From Paraburkholderia polaris (GTDB lineage Bacteria; Pseudomonadota; Gammaproteobacteria; Burkholderiales; Burkholderiaceae), in NCBI RefSeq assembly GCF_012927345.1, contig NZ_JABBGJ010000003.1, forward strand, positions 62,001 through 126,000: a stretch of DNA of 64,000 bases. Reading direction: 5' to 3'. Of this stretch, positions 7,184 to 16,484 are shown in pieces. The position numbers and the translations under genes are program-made. Position 1 is the first letter of the stretch, and each line of letters begins with the position of its first letter. The notes beneath the pieces were generated by a model. The model was not told the origin of the DNA, searched no databases, and saw only the letters and a list, made by a program, of their open reading frames with translations.

Positions 7184-7879
7184 ATGCCTCTCAAAATACG
7201 CCATTGCGCTGCGGTTCTGACAGCCGTTTTGCAGATTCCCTGTTTCGCGCAGACTGAAATCCCCATTTCGCCAACTTTGGTTTACCCGAAATCGAACAAC
7301 GCTGTCGGCCGGTTATCCTTGCGTGCAGGCGATTGGCCGGTTAACTCGCAAGCAGCGAATTGCCGTTCGGGTTGGGTTGATGTCCGTCTTAATCCCACCG
7401 GCCCAAATATAATTTCTCGTGGAGTGAATTTTATCGGGGGAGTTCCGCCTTCGGAGACTGTCACCTATGCGGATGTGAGAGTCGTCGCCGGCGAGGTTGC
7501 CGCAGTCAAACTGGTCGAACCGGATAAAATGTTCATTCCGCCGTTGCACGAGAATTTCATCAATCTGGCATGGAGTTCATGGGGAGAATGTGGGGCGGTG
7601 GCAAAGGGCATTCGCGAAAGGGTCGTGGGTGGAAAAACCGTTCAGGTATCCGGGACGATGATTCTCGAATCGCCCGTGCCCTATTGGATGGTTAATTCAA
7701 ATCCCTATGTCAATGTCGTCAACGCCGTTCCAAGTGGCGATGCGCACGAGAAACCCAGTTCCACTTGGGGATATTCTCGAATGATATTTTTCCCGGACTT
7801 AGGAGGCGTGCCCTCCAGTGCGATATTGATGAAAATCGCACCACGAACTGCATCATGGATAGATCGCGACCTGGATTAG
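7184..7879 (+). CDS. exported protein of unknown function, tandem paralog 1
   Basis: A 231-residue protein with an N-terminal signal peptide (MPLKIRHCAAVLTAVLQIPCFAQ, cleavage likely after FAQ). The mature part has two cysteines (AANCRSG near 60, WGECGAV near 137) that are conserved in the next gene and could form a disulfide. The best shared block is SWGECGAV...GKTVQVSGTMILESPVPYWMV. Base composition is lower in GC than the neighbours, suggesting recent acquisition. ATG 7184 has AAGGA upstream. I recognise no family; an envelope or secreted role is all that can be said. Confidence 0.75.
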   Translation: MPLKIRHCAAVLTAVLQIPCFAQTEIPISPTLVYPKSNNAVGRLSLRAGDWPVNSQAANCRSGWVDVRLNPTGPNIISRGVNFIGGVPPSETVTYADVRVVAGEVAAVKLVEPDKMFIPPLHENFINLAWSSWGECGAVAKGIRERVVGGKTVQVSGTMILESPVPYWMVNSNPYVNVVNAVPSGDAHEKPSSTWGYSRMIFFPDLGGVPSSAILMKIAPRTASWIDRDLD

Positions 7880-7979
7880 CGAAGGCCTGAATCAATCGAA
7901 AAGTACATTCAATGACGCTTGCCGTCACCTGATTTATCCAAAGCACTGACTCTGAATTAAACTCTAGTCAAGGTGTCTC

Positions 7980-8684
7980 ATGTCTAAATTGTATAGTGCA
8001 ATGCTGGCTGCCATGGTGGCGGCTTCTCCGATTCCGGAAGGCGCACAGGCGCAGTCGAGCACAAGTCCTGTTTATAGCAACCTTACGCCTGGCACCCGTA
8101 TCACCGGGCGCTTCAATTTAAAAGGCGACATCAACCGTACGAGCGCCAGACCGGTTTGCGACGTGGGGGCTTCTTATTATGGGTGGTCATCCGTGCAGGT
8201 AGACAAGGGGGCGACAACCCAGTTGGTTATGGGACGCAGCCTTGTTAATTGGCCCTCAACCGATGAAGTGCCGACCTTTGGGACGTTTTTACCAAGCGAA
8301 GGGCAAGTGCGGACGGCAAAACAGATCAAACCCGGCACTATATCCACTCCGCTGGCGAATGGCGCATTCAAGCAGATCGATTGGGAGTCCTGGGATAAAT
8401 GCGGTGCGGTCGGGAAGGCGGTTCAAGAAGTGAGGTTCAATGGGAAAACGGCGTTGATTCCGGGTACGCTCATTCTGGATCAGCCCGTCCCTTACAGCAT
8501 GGTGACCAACACCATGTTCTACGATCTCGCCGATGGCCGCAGCGAGCCAGGTGAAAATCCGCAGTCGAAATGGGGTTTTTCCTATCTCTATTTCGTACCT
8601 GACAGCAACGCGAGGGCCTATGGGATCGTCCTGATGCAAATTTCTCCCGTTTATACGATGTGGAACAACGAAGGGGGCTTATAG
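7980..8684 (+). CDS. exported protein of unknown function, tandem paralog 2
   Basis: A 234-residue protein with a signal peptide (MSKLYSAMLAAMVAASPIPEGAQA, cleavage likely after AQA). It is paralogous to the preceding gene: both mature cysteines are kept (RPVCDVG, WDKCGAVGK), as is the block GKTALIPGTLILDQPVPYSMV. The ending (WGFSYLYFVPDSNARAYGIVLMQISP) matches WGYSRMIFFPDLGG...ILMKIAP of paralog 1. The gap of 100 bases allows co-transcription. A bidirectional terminator at 8762-8798 ends the unit. Function unknown; duplication and divergence suggest partners or variants of one envelope component. Confidence 0.75.
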   Translation: MSKLYSAMLAAMVAASPIPEGAQAQSSTSPVYSNLTPGTRITGRFNLKGDINRTSARPVCDVGASYYGWSSVQVDKGATTQLVMGRSLVNWPSTDEVPTFGTFLPSEGQVRTAKQIKPGTISTPLANGAFKQIDWESWDKCGAVGKAVQEVRFNGKTALIPGTLILDQPVPYSMVTNTMFYDLADGRSEPGENPQSKWGFSYLYFVPDSNARAYGIVLMQISPVYTMWNNEGGL

Positions 8685-8761
8685 CTCCGCCTGAATTCGC
8701 TGCCGGGTCGCGGTTAGCCGCGGCGCGACGCGCGAAACACGCGCTACGCCCGCGAATGACA

Positions 8762-8798
8762 AAAAGCCGGTGCTTGCTCACGCAAGTCACCGGCTTTT
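8762..8798. terminator. bidirectional terminator before prlC
   Basis: AAAAGCCGGTG pairs with CACCGGCTTTT, with an inner CTTGC/GCAAG stem, between the convergent exported-protein gene and prlC. Confidence 0.85.
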
Positions 8799-8848
8799 CT
8801 ATCGGCGTCGGCGCTATCCACACCGCCGCCGACTGCTTCAACTTAAGC

Positions 8849-10957
8849 TCAATGCGCCGCGGCAGGTGTCATACCGTTGTGCCGCAATAAGGCATCGATA
8901 TTCGGCTCGCGGCCGCGGAACGCCTTGAACGATTCCATCGCGGGACGGCTGCCGCCCACTTCCAGGATCTCCTTGCGATAACGCATGCCGGTCGCCTGAT
9001 CGAGCACGCTGCCGCTCGCGGCTTGTGCGGCTTCTTCGAACGCGGCATACGCATCGGCGGACAGCACTTCAGCCCATTTGTAGCTGTAGTAGCCCGCCGC
9101 ATAACCGCCCGCGAAAATATGGCTGAACGTGTTCGGCCAACGCGAGAACGAAGCTTGCGGAACCACGTGGAAACGCTCGTTGATCTCGCTCGCGAGTTCG
9201 GTCGCGTTCTTCGTACCGGATGCATCGAAACCGGTGTGCAGTTGCATGTCGAACATCGAGAACACGATCTGGCGCAACGTGCCGAGACCGCTCTGGAAAT
9301 TCTTCGCGGCGAGCATCTTGTCGAACAGATCGCGCGGCAGCGGCTTGGCGGTGTCGACGTGCGAAGTCATGTCGCTCAACACGTCCCACTCCCAGCAGAA
9401 GTTCTCCATGAATTGCGACGGCAATTCAACCGCGTCCCACTCGACGCCGTTGATGCCCGACACGCCCAGTTCATCGACACGCGTGAGCATGTGATGCAGT
9501 CCGTGACCGAACTCGTGGAACAGCGTGATCACTTCATCATGCGTGAAGCAGGCGGGTTTGCCGCCGACCGGTGCCGAGAAGTTGCAGGTCAGATACGCCA
9601 CCGGCGTTTGCACGCTGCCATGCGTGTGCTTGTGACGGCCACGCGCATCGTCCATCCATGCGCCGCCGCGTTTGCCTTCGCGTGCATACAGATCGAGATA
9701 GAACTGGGCGACGAGGCCGCCGTCCTGATTCTCGACGCGGAAAAAGCGCACGTCTGGATGCCAGACGGCCGCTTCGTCGCGGCGGATGCGCACGCCGAAC
9801 AGCGTTTCGGTGACCTTGAAGAGGCCCTTGAATACGACGTCTTCCGGGAAGTACTGTTTGACTTCGTTCTCGGAGAACGAATAGCGCTTCTGGCGCAGAC
9901 GTTCAGCGGCGAACGTCATGTCCCACGGCTGCAGGTCGGTCATGCCGAGTTCGTTCGCTGCGAATTCGCGCAGTTCTTTCCAGTCCTGTTCCGCGTGCGG
10001 ACGCGCGTGCGTGGCGAGGTCTTCGAGGAAGGCCATCACTTGCGCCGGCGACTCGGCCATCTTCGGCGCGAGCGAGACTTCGGCGAAGTTGTTGTAGCCG
10101 AGCATGCGCGCTTCTTCCGCGCGCAGTTTCAGTTGTTCGGCGAGTACCGCCGTGTTGTCCCATTCCGGCTTGCCGTTGCCGTATTGCGGACCGAGTTCTG
10201 ACGCGCGCGTCACATACGCGCGGTACATCGCTTCGCGCATCGCGCGATTTTCCGAGTACTGCATCACCGGGAAATACGACGGGAAGTGCAGCGTGAATTT
10301 GTAGCCCGTCTTGCCTTCGCGTTCGGCCGCTTCCTTCGCTGCTTCGATCACGTCTTCGGGCAGGCCGGCCAGTTGCGCCTCATCGCCGGCTTCGACGATA
10401 TAGGAATACGCGTTGGTCGCATCGAGCACGTGATCCGAAAACGCTTTCGACAAGCCCGCCTGGCGTTCCTGCAATTCGGCGAAATGCGGCTTCTGGTCTT
10501 CCGGCAATTCCGCGCCCGACAGGCGGAAATCGCGCAGCGCATTACCGAGGATCTTCTTGCGCTCGCCCGTGAGCGAAGCGAAATCGTCGCTGGCGTTCAG
10601 GGCCTTGTACTTCTCGTACAGCGCGAGGTTCTGTCCAACGCTCGCCCAGAATTCGGTGACACGCGGCAGATTTTCGCCATACACGGCGCGCAATTCCGGC
10701 GTGTCGGCCACGGCGTTCAGATGGCCGACCACGCTCCAGGCGCGCGACAGCGGTTCGGTGGCGCGCTCGACCGGCTCGACCACGTCGGCCCACGAAGCGG
10801 GTGTAATGGGCTGGGCGGCGCGCTCGACAGCGGCGGCCGCATCGGCGAGCAGGACATCGAGGGCGGGCGTGACGTGTTCGGGGCGGATTTCGCCAAAGCG
10901 CGGCAGGTCGGAGAAATCGAGGAGCGGATTGTCGTGCTTCGAGGGGGTATTGGACAT
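8849..10957 (-). CDS. prlC: oligopeptidase A (M3 family zinc metallopeptidase)
   Basis: A 702-residue cytoplasmic peptidase that degrades short peptides, including cleaved signal peptides. The zinc-binding motif HEFGH (in TLFHEFGHGLHHML, about residue 490) and the downstream third ligand region (ELPSQFMENF) are intact. The length matches the family (about 680-700). ATG 10957 is used because AGGAAG lies five bases upstream; a longer frame to 11032 adds unconserved residues. The 3' end has a diverged duplicate at 6833-6950. Its own terminator is at 8762-8798. Confidence 0.93.
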   Translation of the reverse strand: MSNTPSKHDNPLLDFSDLPRFGEIRPEHVTPALDVLLADAAAAVERAAQPITPASWADVVEPVERATEPLSRAWSVVGHLNAVADTPELRAVYGENLPRVTEFWASVGQNLALYEKYKALNASDDFASLTGERKKILGNALRDFRLSGAELPEDQKPHFAELQERQAGLSKAFSDHVLDATNAYSYIVEAGDEAQLAGLPEDVIEAAKEAAEREGKTGYKFTLHFPSYFPVMQYSENRAMREAMYRAYVTRASELGPQYGNGKPEWDNTAVLAEQLKLRAEEARMLGYNNFAEVSLAPKMAESPAQVMAFLEDLATHARPHAEQDWKELREFAANELGMTDLQPWDMTFAAERLRQKRYSFSENEVKQYFPEDVVFKGLFKVTETLFGVRIRRDEAAVWHPDVRFFRVENQDGGLVAQFYLDLYAREGKRGGAWMDDARGRHKHTHGSVQTPVAYLTCNFSAPVGGKPACFTHDEVITLFHEFGHGLHHMLTRVDELGVSGINGVEWDAVELPSQFMENFCWEWDVLSDMTSHVDTAKPLPRDLFDKMLAAKNFQSGLGTLRQIVFSMFDMQLHTGFDASGTKNATELASEINERFHVVPQASFSRWPNTFSHIFAGGYAAGYYSYKWAEVLSADAYAAFEEAAQAASGSVLDQATGMRYRKEILEVGGSRPAMESFKAFRGREPNIDALLRHNGMTPAAAH

Positions 10958-11301
10958 AAGGCTTCCTGTCTGACGCGGGTGAACGGGTAATCGGTGCATC
11001 GACGGGCGCGCGCGATAACGGCCCGATAACACTCCATATGGACATTATTGGGGCAGGGCGCGCCGATTCCAATCCGTCGGCAGACAAATTATCAGATGTC
11101 GCGCGACTGTGCGCGGGGGAGCGAATGGAGCACGCGGCTCAGGCAGAGTTCGGTCGGCGGGAATGCGCCACTGGGTTGCTCCCGACTCGCCGCACCCGCT
11201 GCGCCGCGGCACTCTGTGCGAAAACGAACGGTGGGAATTGCTGCCATGCCGCATTCTGGGGCGTCGCTACCCGTCAGCGACGCTTTCTGCAAGAGGTATG
11301 G

Positions 11302-12417
11302 ATGACCCCGCTTTCGCACGCTCTATCGCGCAACGGCAACAACTTCGACCTTGTGCGCCTGCTCGCCGCCGTTGCCGTCGTGTATGGCCACTCATATCTG
11401 CTGCAAGCGCCGGACGGCACAATGGATTGGGTCCGGAACGCGCTCGGCTTCGACGGTTTCGGCGCGCTCGGCGTCTACGCGTTTTTTCTGTTGAGCGGCA
11501 TGTTGGTGACCGCCAGTTTTGACCGGCAACGCTCGGTGCCGCGTTTTGCTGCGTTGCGCATTGCACGCCTGTGGCCGGCGGTGGCGGGCGCTTCGCTGGT
11601 GACGGTGTTCATCCTCGGGCCGCTGTTTACCACGTTGCCCCTGCGCGATTATTTCGCCTCCGGCATGACGTGGGCCAACCTCGACAACTTCTCCACCATC
11701 GTGCTGAAAACCCGCTGGGTGCTGCCCGGCGTGTTCGAGCACAACCGCTTTCCCGTCGATGTCTGCGCGCCGCTGTGGACGCTGCCGGTCGAAGTGCGCT
11801 GCTATCTGGTCGTGCTCGTGACCGGCATGCTTGGACTGCTGTCCAGCGCGCGCGGCGTCTTACTGGCGGCAGTGCTCGGTTGCGCCGTGTTCGTCTTTCG
11901 CGTGCATTTGCCGCAACTGCAGATCGGCCTGCGCGACTTCAGCGAAACGCCCACCGGCTTTTCGTTCTGGCCGGTGCCGTTTTTCATGCTGGGGATGCTG
12001 CTGTACGGCTGGCGCGAACGGATCGACATCGGCGGCCTGACGGCTCTCGCGCTAGTGATGGTGTTTCTGGTGTTCCGCGACACGGCTGGCGCTCAGCCGT
12101 TGTTCTATCTGGCTTTTGTTTACGGCGTGCTGTGGGTGGGCACGACGCCGCTGTTGCGGCGCTTCGTGCCGCGCCACGATTACTCGTATGGGATTTATCT
12201 GTACGGGTTCATGGTTCAGCAATGCGTCGCGAATATCGCGCCGCAGTTGAGCCATGCGACGGCGGTGCTGATCGCCGCGCCGTTCATCCTGCTGTGCGCG
12301 GCGCTGTCGTGGCACTTCGTGGAGCGGCCGGTGCTGACGCTATGCCGCCGGCGTCTGGCGCGGCCACAGACGGCGCTCGCCGCGGGCATCGCGACGGGCG
12401 ATTCGGCGGCCCATTGA
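11302..12417 (+). CDS. acyltransferase-3 family membrane protein
   Basis: A 371-residue polytopic inner-membrane protein of the OafA/NodX-like acyltransferase family, which transfers acyl groups to sugars of surface polysaccharides or glycans. The N-terminal NNFDLVRLLAAVAVVYGHS contains the conserved Arg and His of the first helix. About ten hydrophobic segments follow, and YSYGIYLYGFMVQQ is near the C-terminus. ATG 11302 begins the conserved region; the open frame extends to 11038 without similarity. It stands alone between convergent or divergent neighbours, so its substrate is unknown. Confidence 0.85.
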   Translation: MTPLSHALSRNGNNFDLVRLLAAVAVVYGHSYLLQAPDGTMDWVRNALGFDGFGALGVYAFFLLSGMLVTASFDRQRSVPRFAALRIARLWPAVAGASLVTVFILGPLFTTLPLRDYFASGMTWANLDNFSTIVLKTRWVLPGVFEHNRFPVDVCAPLWTLPVEVRCYLVVLVTGMLGLLSSARGVLLAAVLGCAVFVFRVHLPQLQIGLRDFSETPTGFSFWPVPFFMLGMLLYGWRERIDIGGLTALALVMVFLVFRDTAGAQPLFYLAFVYGVLWVGTTPLLRRFVPRHDYSYGIYLYGFMVQQCVANIAPQLSHATAVLIAAPFILLCAALSWHFVERPVLTLCRRRLARPQTALAAGIATGDSAAH

Positions 12418-12446
12418 GTCCTGGAGTTGGAGGAGACTGCAAAGCA

Positions 12447-12472
12447 AAACCGGCGCGCCAGGGCGCCGGTTT
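12447..12472. terminator. terminator between acyltransferase gene and folD
   Basis: AAACCGGCGC (12447-12456) pairs with GCGCCGGTTT (12463-12472), with A/T-rich flanks on both sides, serving the two convergent genes. Confidence 0.8.
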
Positions 12473-12491
12473 CATTTCCAGAAGCCTTTTA

Positions 12492-13349
12492 TCAGGCGTT
12501 CGCCGCTTCGCGCTCGGCGGCTTCGATCGTGTTGACGAGCAGCATGGTGATGGTCATCGGACCGACGCCGCCCGGCACCGGCGTGATGTAGCCGGCCACT
12601 TCCTTGACACCCGCGAAATCGACATCGCCGCACAGCTTGCCGGCTTCGTCGCGATTCATGCCGACGTCGATCACGGCTGCGCCCGGCTTCACCATGTCCG
12701 CCGTGAGAATGTTACGCAGGCCGGTGGCGGCAACCACCACGTCGGCGTTATGTGTATGGGCGGCCAGATCGCGCGTCTTGCTATGGCAGATCGTGACGGT
12801 TGCGCCGGCTTCGAGCAGCAGTAGTGCCATCGGCTTGCCGACGATGTTCGAGCGGCCGATCACCACCGCGTTCGCACCTTGCAGCGGAATCTCGTAGGCC
12901 GCCAGCATCTTCATCACGCCGTACGGCGTGCACGGGCGGAACAGCGGCCGGCCGGTCATCAATGCGCCGGCATTGGCGACGTGAAAACCGTCGACGTCTT
13001 TTTCCGGGGCGATCGCCTCGATCACCTTGTGGCTGTCGATATGCGGCGGCAGCGGCAGTTGCACCAGAATGCCGTGGATACGCGGGTCGCGATTCAGTTC
13101 GTCGATGCGCGCCAGAAGGTCAGCTTCCGGCAGATCGGCCGGATAGCGGTCGAACGACGAACCGAGGCCGTTGTCATGGCACGCCTTGACCTTGTTGCGC
13201 ACATAGACTTCGCTGGCCGGATTGTCGCCGACCAGCACCACGGCGAGGCCCGGCTGATGGCCGCGAGCGGTGAGGGCAGCGGCACGCGTGGCGACTTCGG
13301 CGCGCAGGGTCTTGGAAAGGGCTAGGCCGTCGATCAGTTTGGCAGTCAT
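12492..13349 (-). CDS. folD: bifunctional methylenetetrahydrofolate dehydrogenase/cyclohydrolase
   Basis: A 285-residue cytoplasmic enzyme that interconverts 5,10-methylene-, methenyl- and 10-formyl-tetrahydrofolate for purine and formyl-Met synthesis. Signatures are present: [13 protein letters not shown] with the catalytic Lys, [16 protein letters not shown], the NADP site [14 protein letters not shown], and the C-terminal [14 protein letters not shown]. The start at MTAKLIDG gives the usual length. A TATAAT-like -10 (13502-13497, minus strand) lies about 150 bases upstream, with no clear -35. Confidence 0.95.
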   Translation of the reverse strand: MTAKLIDGLALSKTLRAEVATRAAALTARGHQPGLAVVLVGDNPASEVYVRNKVKACHDNGLGSSFDRYPADLPEADLLARIDELNRDPRIHGILVQLPLPPHIDSHKVIEAIAPEKDVDGFHVANAGALMTGRPLFRPCTPYGVMKMLAAYEIPLQGANAVVIGRSNIVGKPMALLLLEAGATVTICHSKTRDLAAHTHNADVVVAATGLRNILTADMVKPGAAVIDVGMNRDEAGKLCGDVDFAGVKEVAGYITPVPGGVGPMTITMLLVNTIEAAEREAANA

Positions 13350-13609
13350 GGTCGGTCGAGATGGGCAGTTTGGAAAGCGGAGCAGGGCGCAGGCGCGCAT
13401 GTGCGGCACGTGCGATGGCGCTTTTCACCGGAAACGGGTCGGCACATGAAAAGCGCGCGGCGCGAATCAGAGATAAGCAGCGCTGCAAAGTCCGACATTA
13501 TACCGGCCCGGCATGGCGCGCCACGTGCGCATGGATACCGCGCCGATTCCAACGTGGATCAGCCGCGGACGGCTTGCGCGCCGCCGCGGCCGTCGAGGGA
13601 CTTATCTCT

Positions 13610-14551
13610 CTACTGTTGCACCGGCTGCCAGCTATCGTCCGGGTCGAACGATTTAACGGCGGCCGCGGCACGCGTGGTCTGCGGGCCCAGGTTCTTCTGA
13701 TAGACCTGACCGTCCTGATTGACGATAAAGCTCATCACGCCAGTCTTGCCATACTCGGCCGGCGAGGCGATCAGACCGAACCCTTTGCTCAGCACGCCGT
13801 TCTCCACGTAGTTCTGCGCGCCACCCTTCGCGTGAGGACCTTGCGCCGTCAGGATCCGGTAGTGATAGCCGTGATAGGCCTCTTTCGGCAGGGTGCCGTT
13901 GGGCATGGTGGCGGCGAGCGGGCCGAGCGGGCTTTCCGTTTCGCCGGGCGCCGCCGCCCAATACAGGCCGTCATGCTGGCCCTGCGTGCTGACGAAGCGC
14001 TGTGCGTAGTGCTGGGTCAGGTTGTGATAGTCGTTTTGCGCGTCGAGGTAGGCGAGCGAGGTCAGGATCGCTGCGCGTTCGTTGCGGCCGATGCGGCGTG
14101 TCAGCATCTCGTCCTGCGCGGCGGGCGGATCGAAGCGCCAGCCGTGCGCGGCCTGCACGAGCGGAATCGGCAACGTCCAGCCACTGTCGCCGACCGCCAG
14201 ATGCGCGGTCGCGCGTCCCTTGCTCTTCACAGGGTCCTCGACAATCTGATGCCCTTTCGACCATGCGCCGAGGAACTGGTCGATGTCGTCCTCGCCGATT
14301 CCTTCGGAAGGAATGAAGCGATGAAAATCGTTGCCGAGCACGTGTTTGAGCGCATCTTCGTCGTTGCGGGCCAAGGCGTCGACGAATGCATTGGCGGCGG
14401 CGTCGGCAGTGGGATAGACCGCTTGCGCGTGTGCGGCGGTTGTGCCGAGCAGCAGTACCGGCGCCACCAGCAGGGTACCGGTCGTGCCGAGGGCGGCGGC
14501 GAGTGTCAGAACGTGGGCGCGCAAGGCGCCGCGTGGGAATAAGCGAATCAT
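13610..14551 (-). CDS. DUF2950 family exported protein
   Basis: A 313-residue protein with a signal peptide (hydrophobic VLTLAAALGTTGTLLVAPVLLL, cleavage near AHA-QAV). The rest matches DUF2950: TADAAANAFVDALARND, DNYHNLTQHYAQRF-like centre, GYHYRILTAQGPHAKGGAQNYV and the ending YGKTGVMSFIVNQDGQVYQKNLGPQT. The ATG at 14551 has AGGAG six bases upstream. It follows the DUF3300 gene by 20 bases, so the two are one operon; this pair is common in Burkholderia and other Proteobacteria. Function is unknown, probably periplasmic. Confidence 0.88.
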   Translation of the reverse strand: MIRLFPRGALRAHVLTLAAALGTTGTLLVAPVLLLGTTAAHAQAVYPTADAAANAFVDALARNDEDALKHVLGNDFHRFIPSEGIGEDDIDQFLGAWSKGHQIVEDPVKSKGRATAHLAVGDSGWTLPIPLVQAAHGWRFDPPAAQDEMLTRRIGRNERAAILTSLAYLDAQNDYHNLTQHYAQRFVSTQGQHDGLYWAAAPGETESPLGPLAATMPNGTLPKEAYHGYHYRILTAQGPHAKGGAQNYVENGVLSKGFGLIASPAEYGKTGVMSFIVNQDGQVYQKNLGPQTTRAAAAVKSFDPDDSWQPVQQ

Positions 14552-14571
14552 TAGAGACTCCTCTTGATCGT

Positions 14572-15891
14572 TCAACGGTTGCGGCCGAGGTGGCGCTCAC
14601 CGCCGCCGCCACCGCCCAGTCTGCCGCCACCACCGCCGAAGTTGCCACCGCCGCCGCGCTGGACGCCCCCGCCGTTAGCACCGAGACCGCCTCCGGTGCG
14701 TTGCTGGCCCCCGCCGTTGGCGCCGAAGCCGCCGCTGCCGGAGCGGTTCGCGGCTGCGTTGCGGCTCGCCTCGCCACGCTGCGTGTCCTGCCGCGCGGTG
14801 TTGCCGTCGCCGGCGCCGCGCAACGCGTTATCGCGATTGACGTTCTGCGCGCGGTTCTGCAGATCGGTGTTCGCGGTACCGCCCTGGTGAATCCCCTGCA
14901 CGCGCTGGCTCGCGCTGCCACTCAGGTTCTGGCCGGTACGGTTCTGCAAGGTCTGCTGCGCCTGGGCACGGGCAGCGTCGTCACGGCCGCGGTAGGCATC
15001 GCGCTGCGCGCTCCCGAGGTTGTTGTTGACGTTACGGTTGAGATTCGCGTTGTTGACGTTGCGATTGACGTTGGTATTGCGGTTCCAGTTCGTCGTGCTG
15101 CTGTTCACGTTGAGCCGGTTGTTCACATTGATGTTGTTGTACCGGTTCACGTTGATGTTGACGTCATGCGTGTTCCAGTTGAAGCCACCCCACAGCGAAT
15201 TGGCAACGGCAACGCCGGCGCCGAACGCAAGTCCGGCGGCGAGGCCGCTCGCGATTGCATATCCGGGTGGCGGCGGGACATACACGGGCGGATACGCGGG
15301 ATAGGGCCATGTACCGTAGACGACGGTCGGGTTATACGTCGGCACGTACACCACTTGCGGATTGGCCGGTACGATCTGAATCGTGCTTTGCTCGACCACG
15401 ACCTTCTGTTGTGAACTCGTGTTCAGATTGCCGGCGGCTTGCGCCTGTTTGCGCAAGTGTTGCACGGAGTCCATCACGTCGTTCGGCTGGGCCAGAAAGG
15501 CGTTGCCGAGTTGCTCGACCCAGTCGGGTTTCGACGCCATTGTCGCGAGGACTTGCGGGAAGGCGACCAGTGACTGCACGCTCGGGTCCCACGGCTCGGA
15601 CGCGACCGCCTTGACGGCGTCGTCGCCTTGCAGCTTCGAGTGCGCTTTCGACCATGCGGCCGCGGCCTGCACGTCTTGCGGGAACGTAGCGGCCATCAGC
15701 ACCTGCGCGAGCAGGGCGTCGGGATAGAGCGCGATGGGCGCGGTCAGCGAATCGAGTTGCTGGTTCGATATCTTCGCGGCGCTTTGCGCATACACCGCGC
15801 CCGGCGTGGCCAGACCGACGAAGAGTGGTGCGCCCGCAAGTGCGGCGCAAACAAGCAACACACGCGAACGGTGTGTTCCGGATCGTTTCAC
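14572..15891 (-). CDS. DUF3300 family exported protein with Asn/Gly-rich tail
   Basis: A 439-residue protein with a signal peptide (ending VYAQ). The N-terminal two-thirds is DUF3300 (LDSLTAPIALYPDALLAQVLMAATFPQDV, then WSKAHSKLQGDDAVKAV, then IVPANPQVVYVPTYNPTVVYG). After a hydrophobic stretch (AIASGLAAGLAFGAGVAVA) the last 190 residues are low-complexity, rich in Asn and Arg (NVNRNVNNANLNRNVNN) and then Gly. That suggests a disordered, surface or cell-wall interacting tail. It is the first gene of the pair with DUF2950. Confidence 0.88.
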   Translation of the reverse strand: MKRSGTHRSRVLLVCAALAGAPLFVGLATPGAVYAQSAAKISNQQLDSLTAPIALYPDALLAQVLMAATFPQDVQAAAAWSKAHSKLQGDDAVKAVASEPWDPSVQSLVAFPQVLATMASKPDWVEQLGNAFLAQPNDVMDSVQHLRKQAQAAGNLNTSSQQKVVVEQSTIQIVPANPQVVYVPTYNPTVVYGTWPYPAYPPVYVPPPPGYAIASGLAAGLAFGAGVAVANSLWGGFNWNTHDVNINVNRYNNINVNNRLNVNSSTTNWNRNTNVNRNVNNANLNRNVNNNLGSAQRDAYRGRDDAARAQAQQTLQNRTGQNLSGSASQRVQGIHQGGTANTDLQNRAQNVNRDNALRGAGDGNTARQDTQRGEASRNAAANRSGSGGFGANGGGQQRTGGGLGANGGGVQRGGGGNFGGGGGRLGGGGGGERHLGRNR

Positions 15892-16252
15892 GATGAAATC
15901 CTCCCGGCTGCGTTAGACGCGCGAGGTCAATGCGCAGCGCATGCTGCGTTGCTTCGGCGCGATGGAATGGAGAAGGAAGCGAGTAAAGGCAGGCTCAATT
16001 TCGTTTGAGCCGTTCGATAAGACAGAGACCTCAGCAACCCGGCCGAACCGCCTTAACTGCTTTGCATCGCATGGCGGCACCGCACGCGACAACCGCAGCA
16101 CACTTGTCCTGCGGTCATCGGGCATCAACGATCCCTGCTGAGGAGGTCTGCGTAAATTAAGGGGCGCAGCGAAGCTTGTCAATCTTGTCAGAGGAAAGAA
16201 GTTATTGCCATGCGGCGTAAGCGCATGCTGAGTAATGCGTAATGACTAACGG

Positions 16253-16336
16253 ATGTCGATACCGATACCGATACCGATACCGATGCCGATGCCGATGCCG
16301 ATGCCGATGCCGATGCAGATGCAGATGCAGATGTCG
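16253..16336. repeat. 14-unit hexanucleotide tandem array
   Basis: Units of six bases in blocks: one ATGTCG, four ATACCG, five ATGCCG, three ATGCAG, one ATGTCG. Such arrays change length by slippage. Open frames running through it encode only repeating dipeptides and are not genes. Confidence 0.95.
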
Positions 16337-16379
16337 ATGCGCACGCGCCGAGCCAAGCCGTGCGTCGTTGTCGCGAAGA

Positions 16380-16402
16380 GGGGAAGGGGAAGGGGGAGGG
16401 GG
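16380..16402 (+). other. G-quadruplex-forming tract
   Basis: Four runs of four or five G (16380-16383, 16386-16389, 16392-16396, 16398-16402) with loops of 2, 2 and 1 A. This meets the usual criterion for a stable parallel G-quadruplex on the plus strand, just downstream of the response-regulator gene's stop. Confidence 0.75.
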
Positions 16403-16484
16403 AGGATGGAACAGACCGGACTTTTCGACAGTCCGGCCGTTGAAACGCAGTCGCGACCCGCGGAGTGTGCCGCGGTCGTTATGT

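Larger units (their letters stand above)
15892..16484. other. intergenic region with repeat array and G tract
   Basis: 593 bases between the DUF3300 start and the response-regulator stop. No coding frame is supported. It should contain the DUF3300 promoter near 15900-16100 on the minus strand, though I see no clear boxes, plus the hexamer array and G-rich tract listed separately. Confidence 0.6.

Noticed and set aside
6949..7257. 102-codon open frame overlapping the first exported-protein gene
   Set aside because: It begins in the prlC-remnant region and overlaps a better-supported signal-peptide gene in another frame.
16253..16336. Possible CRISPR array
   Set aside because: Direct 6-bp units without spacers; no CRISPR architecture or cas genes anywhere in the window.
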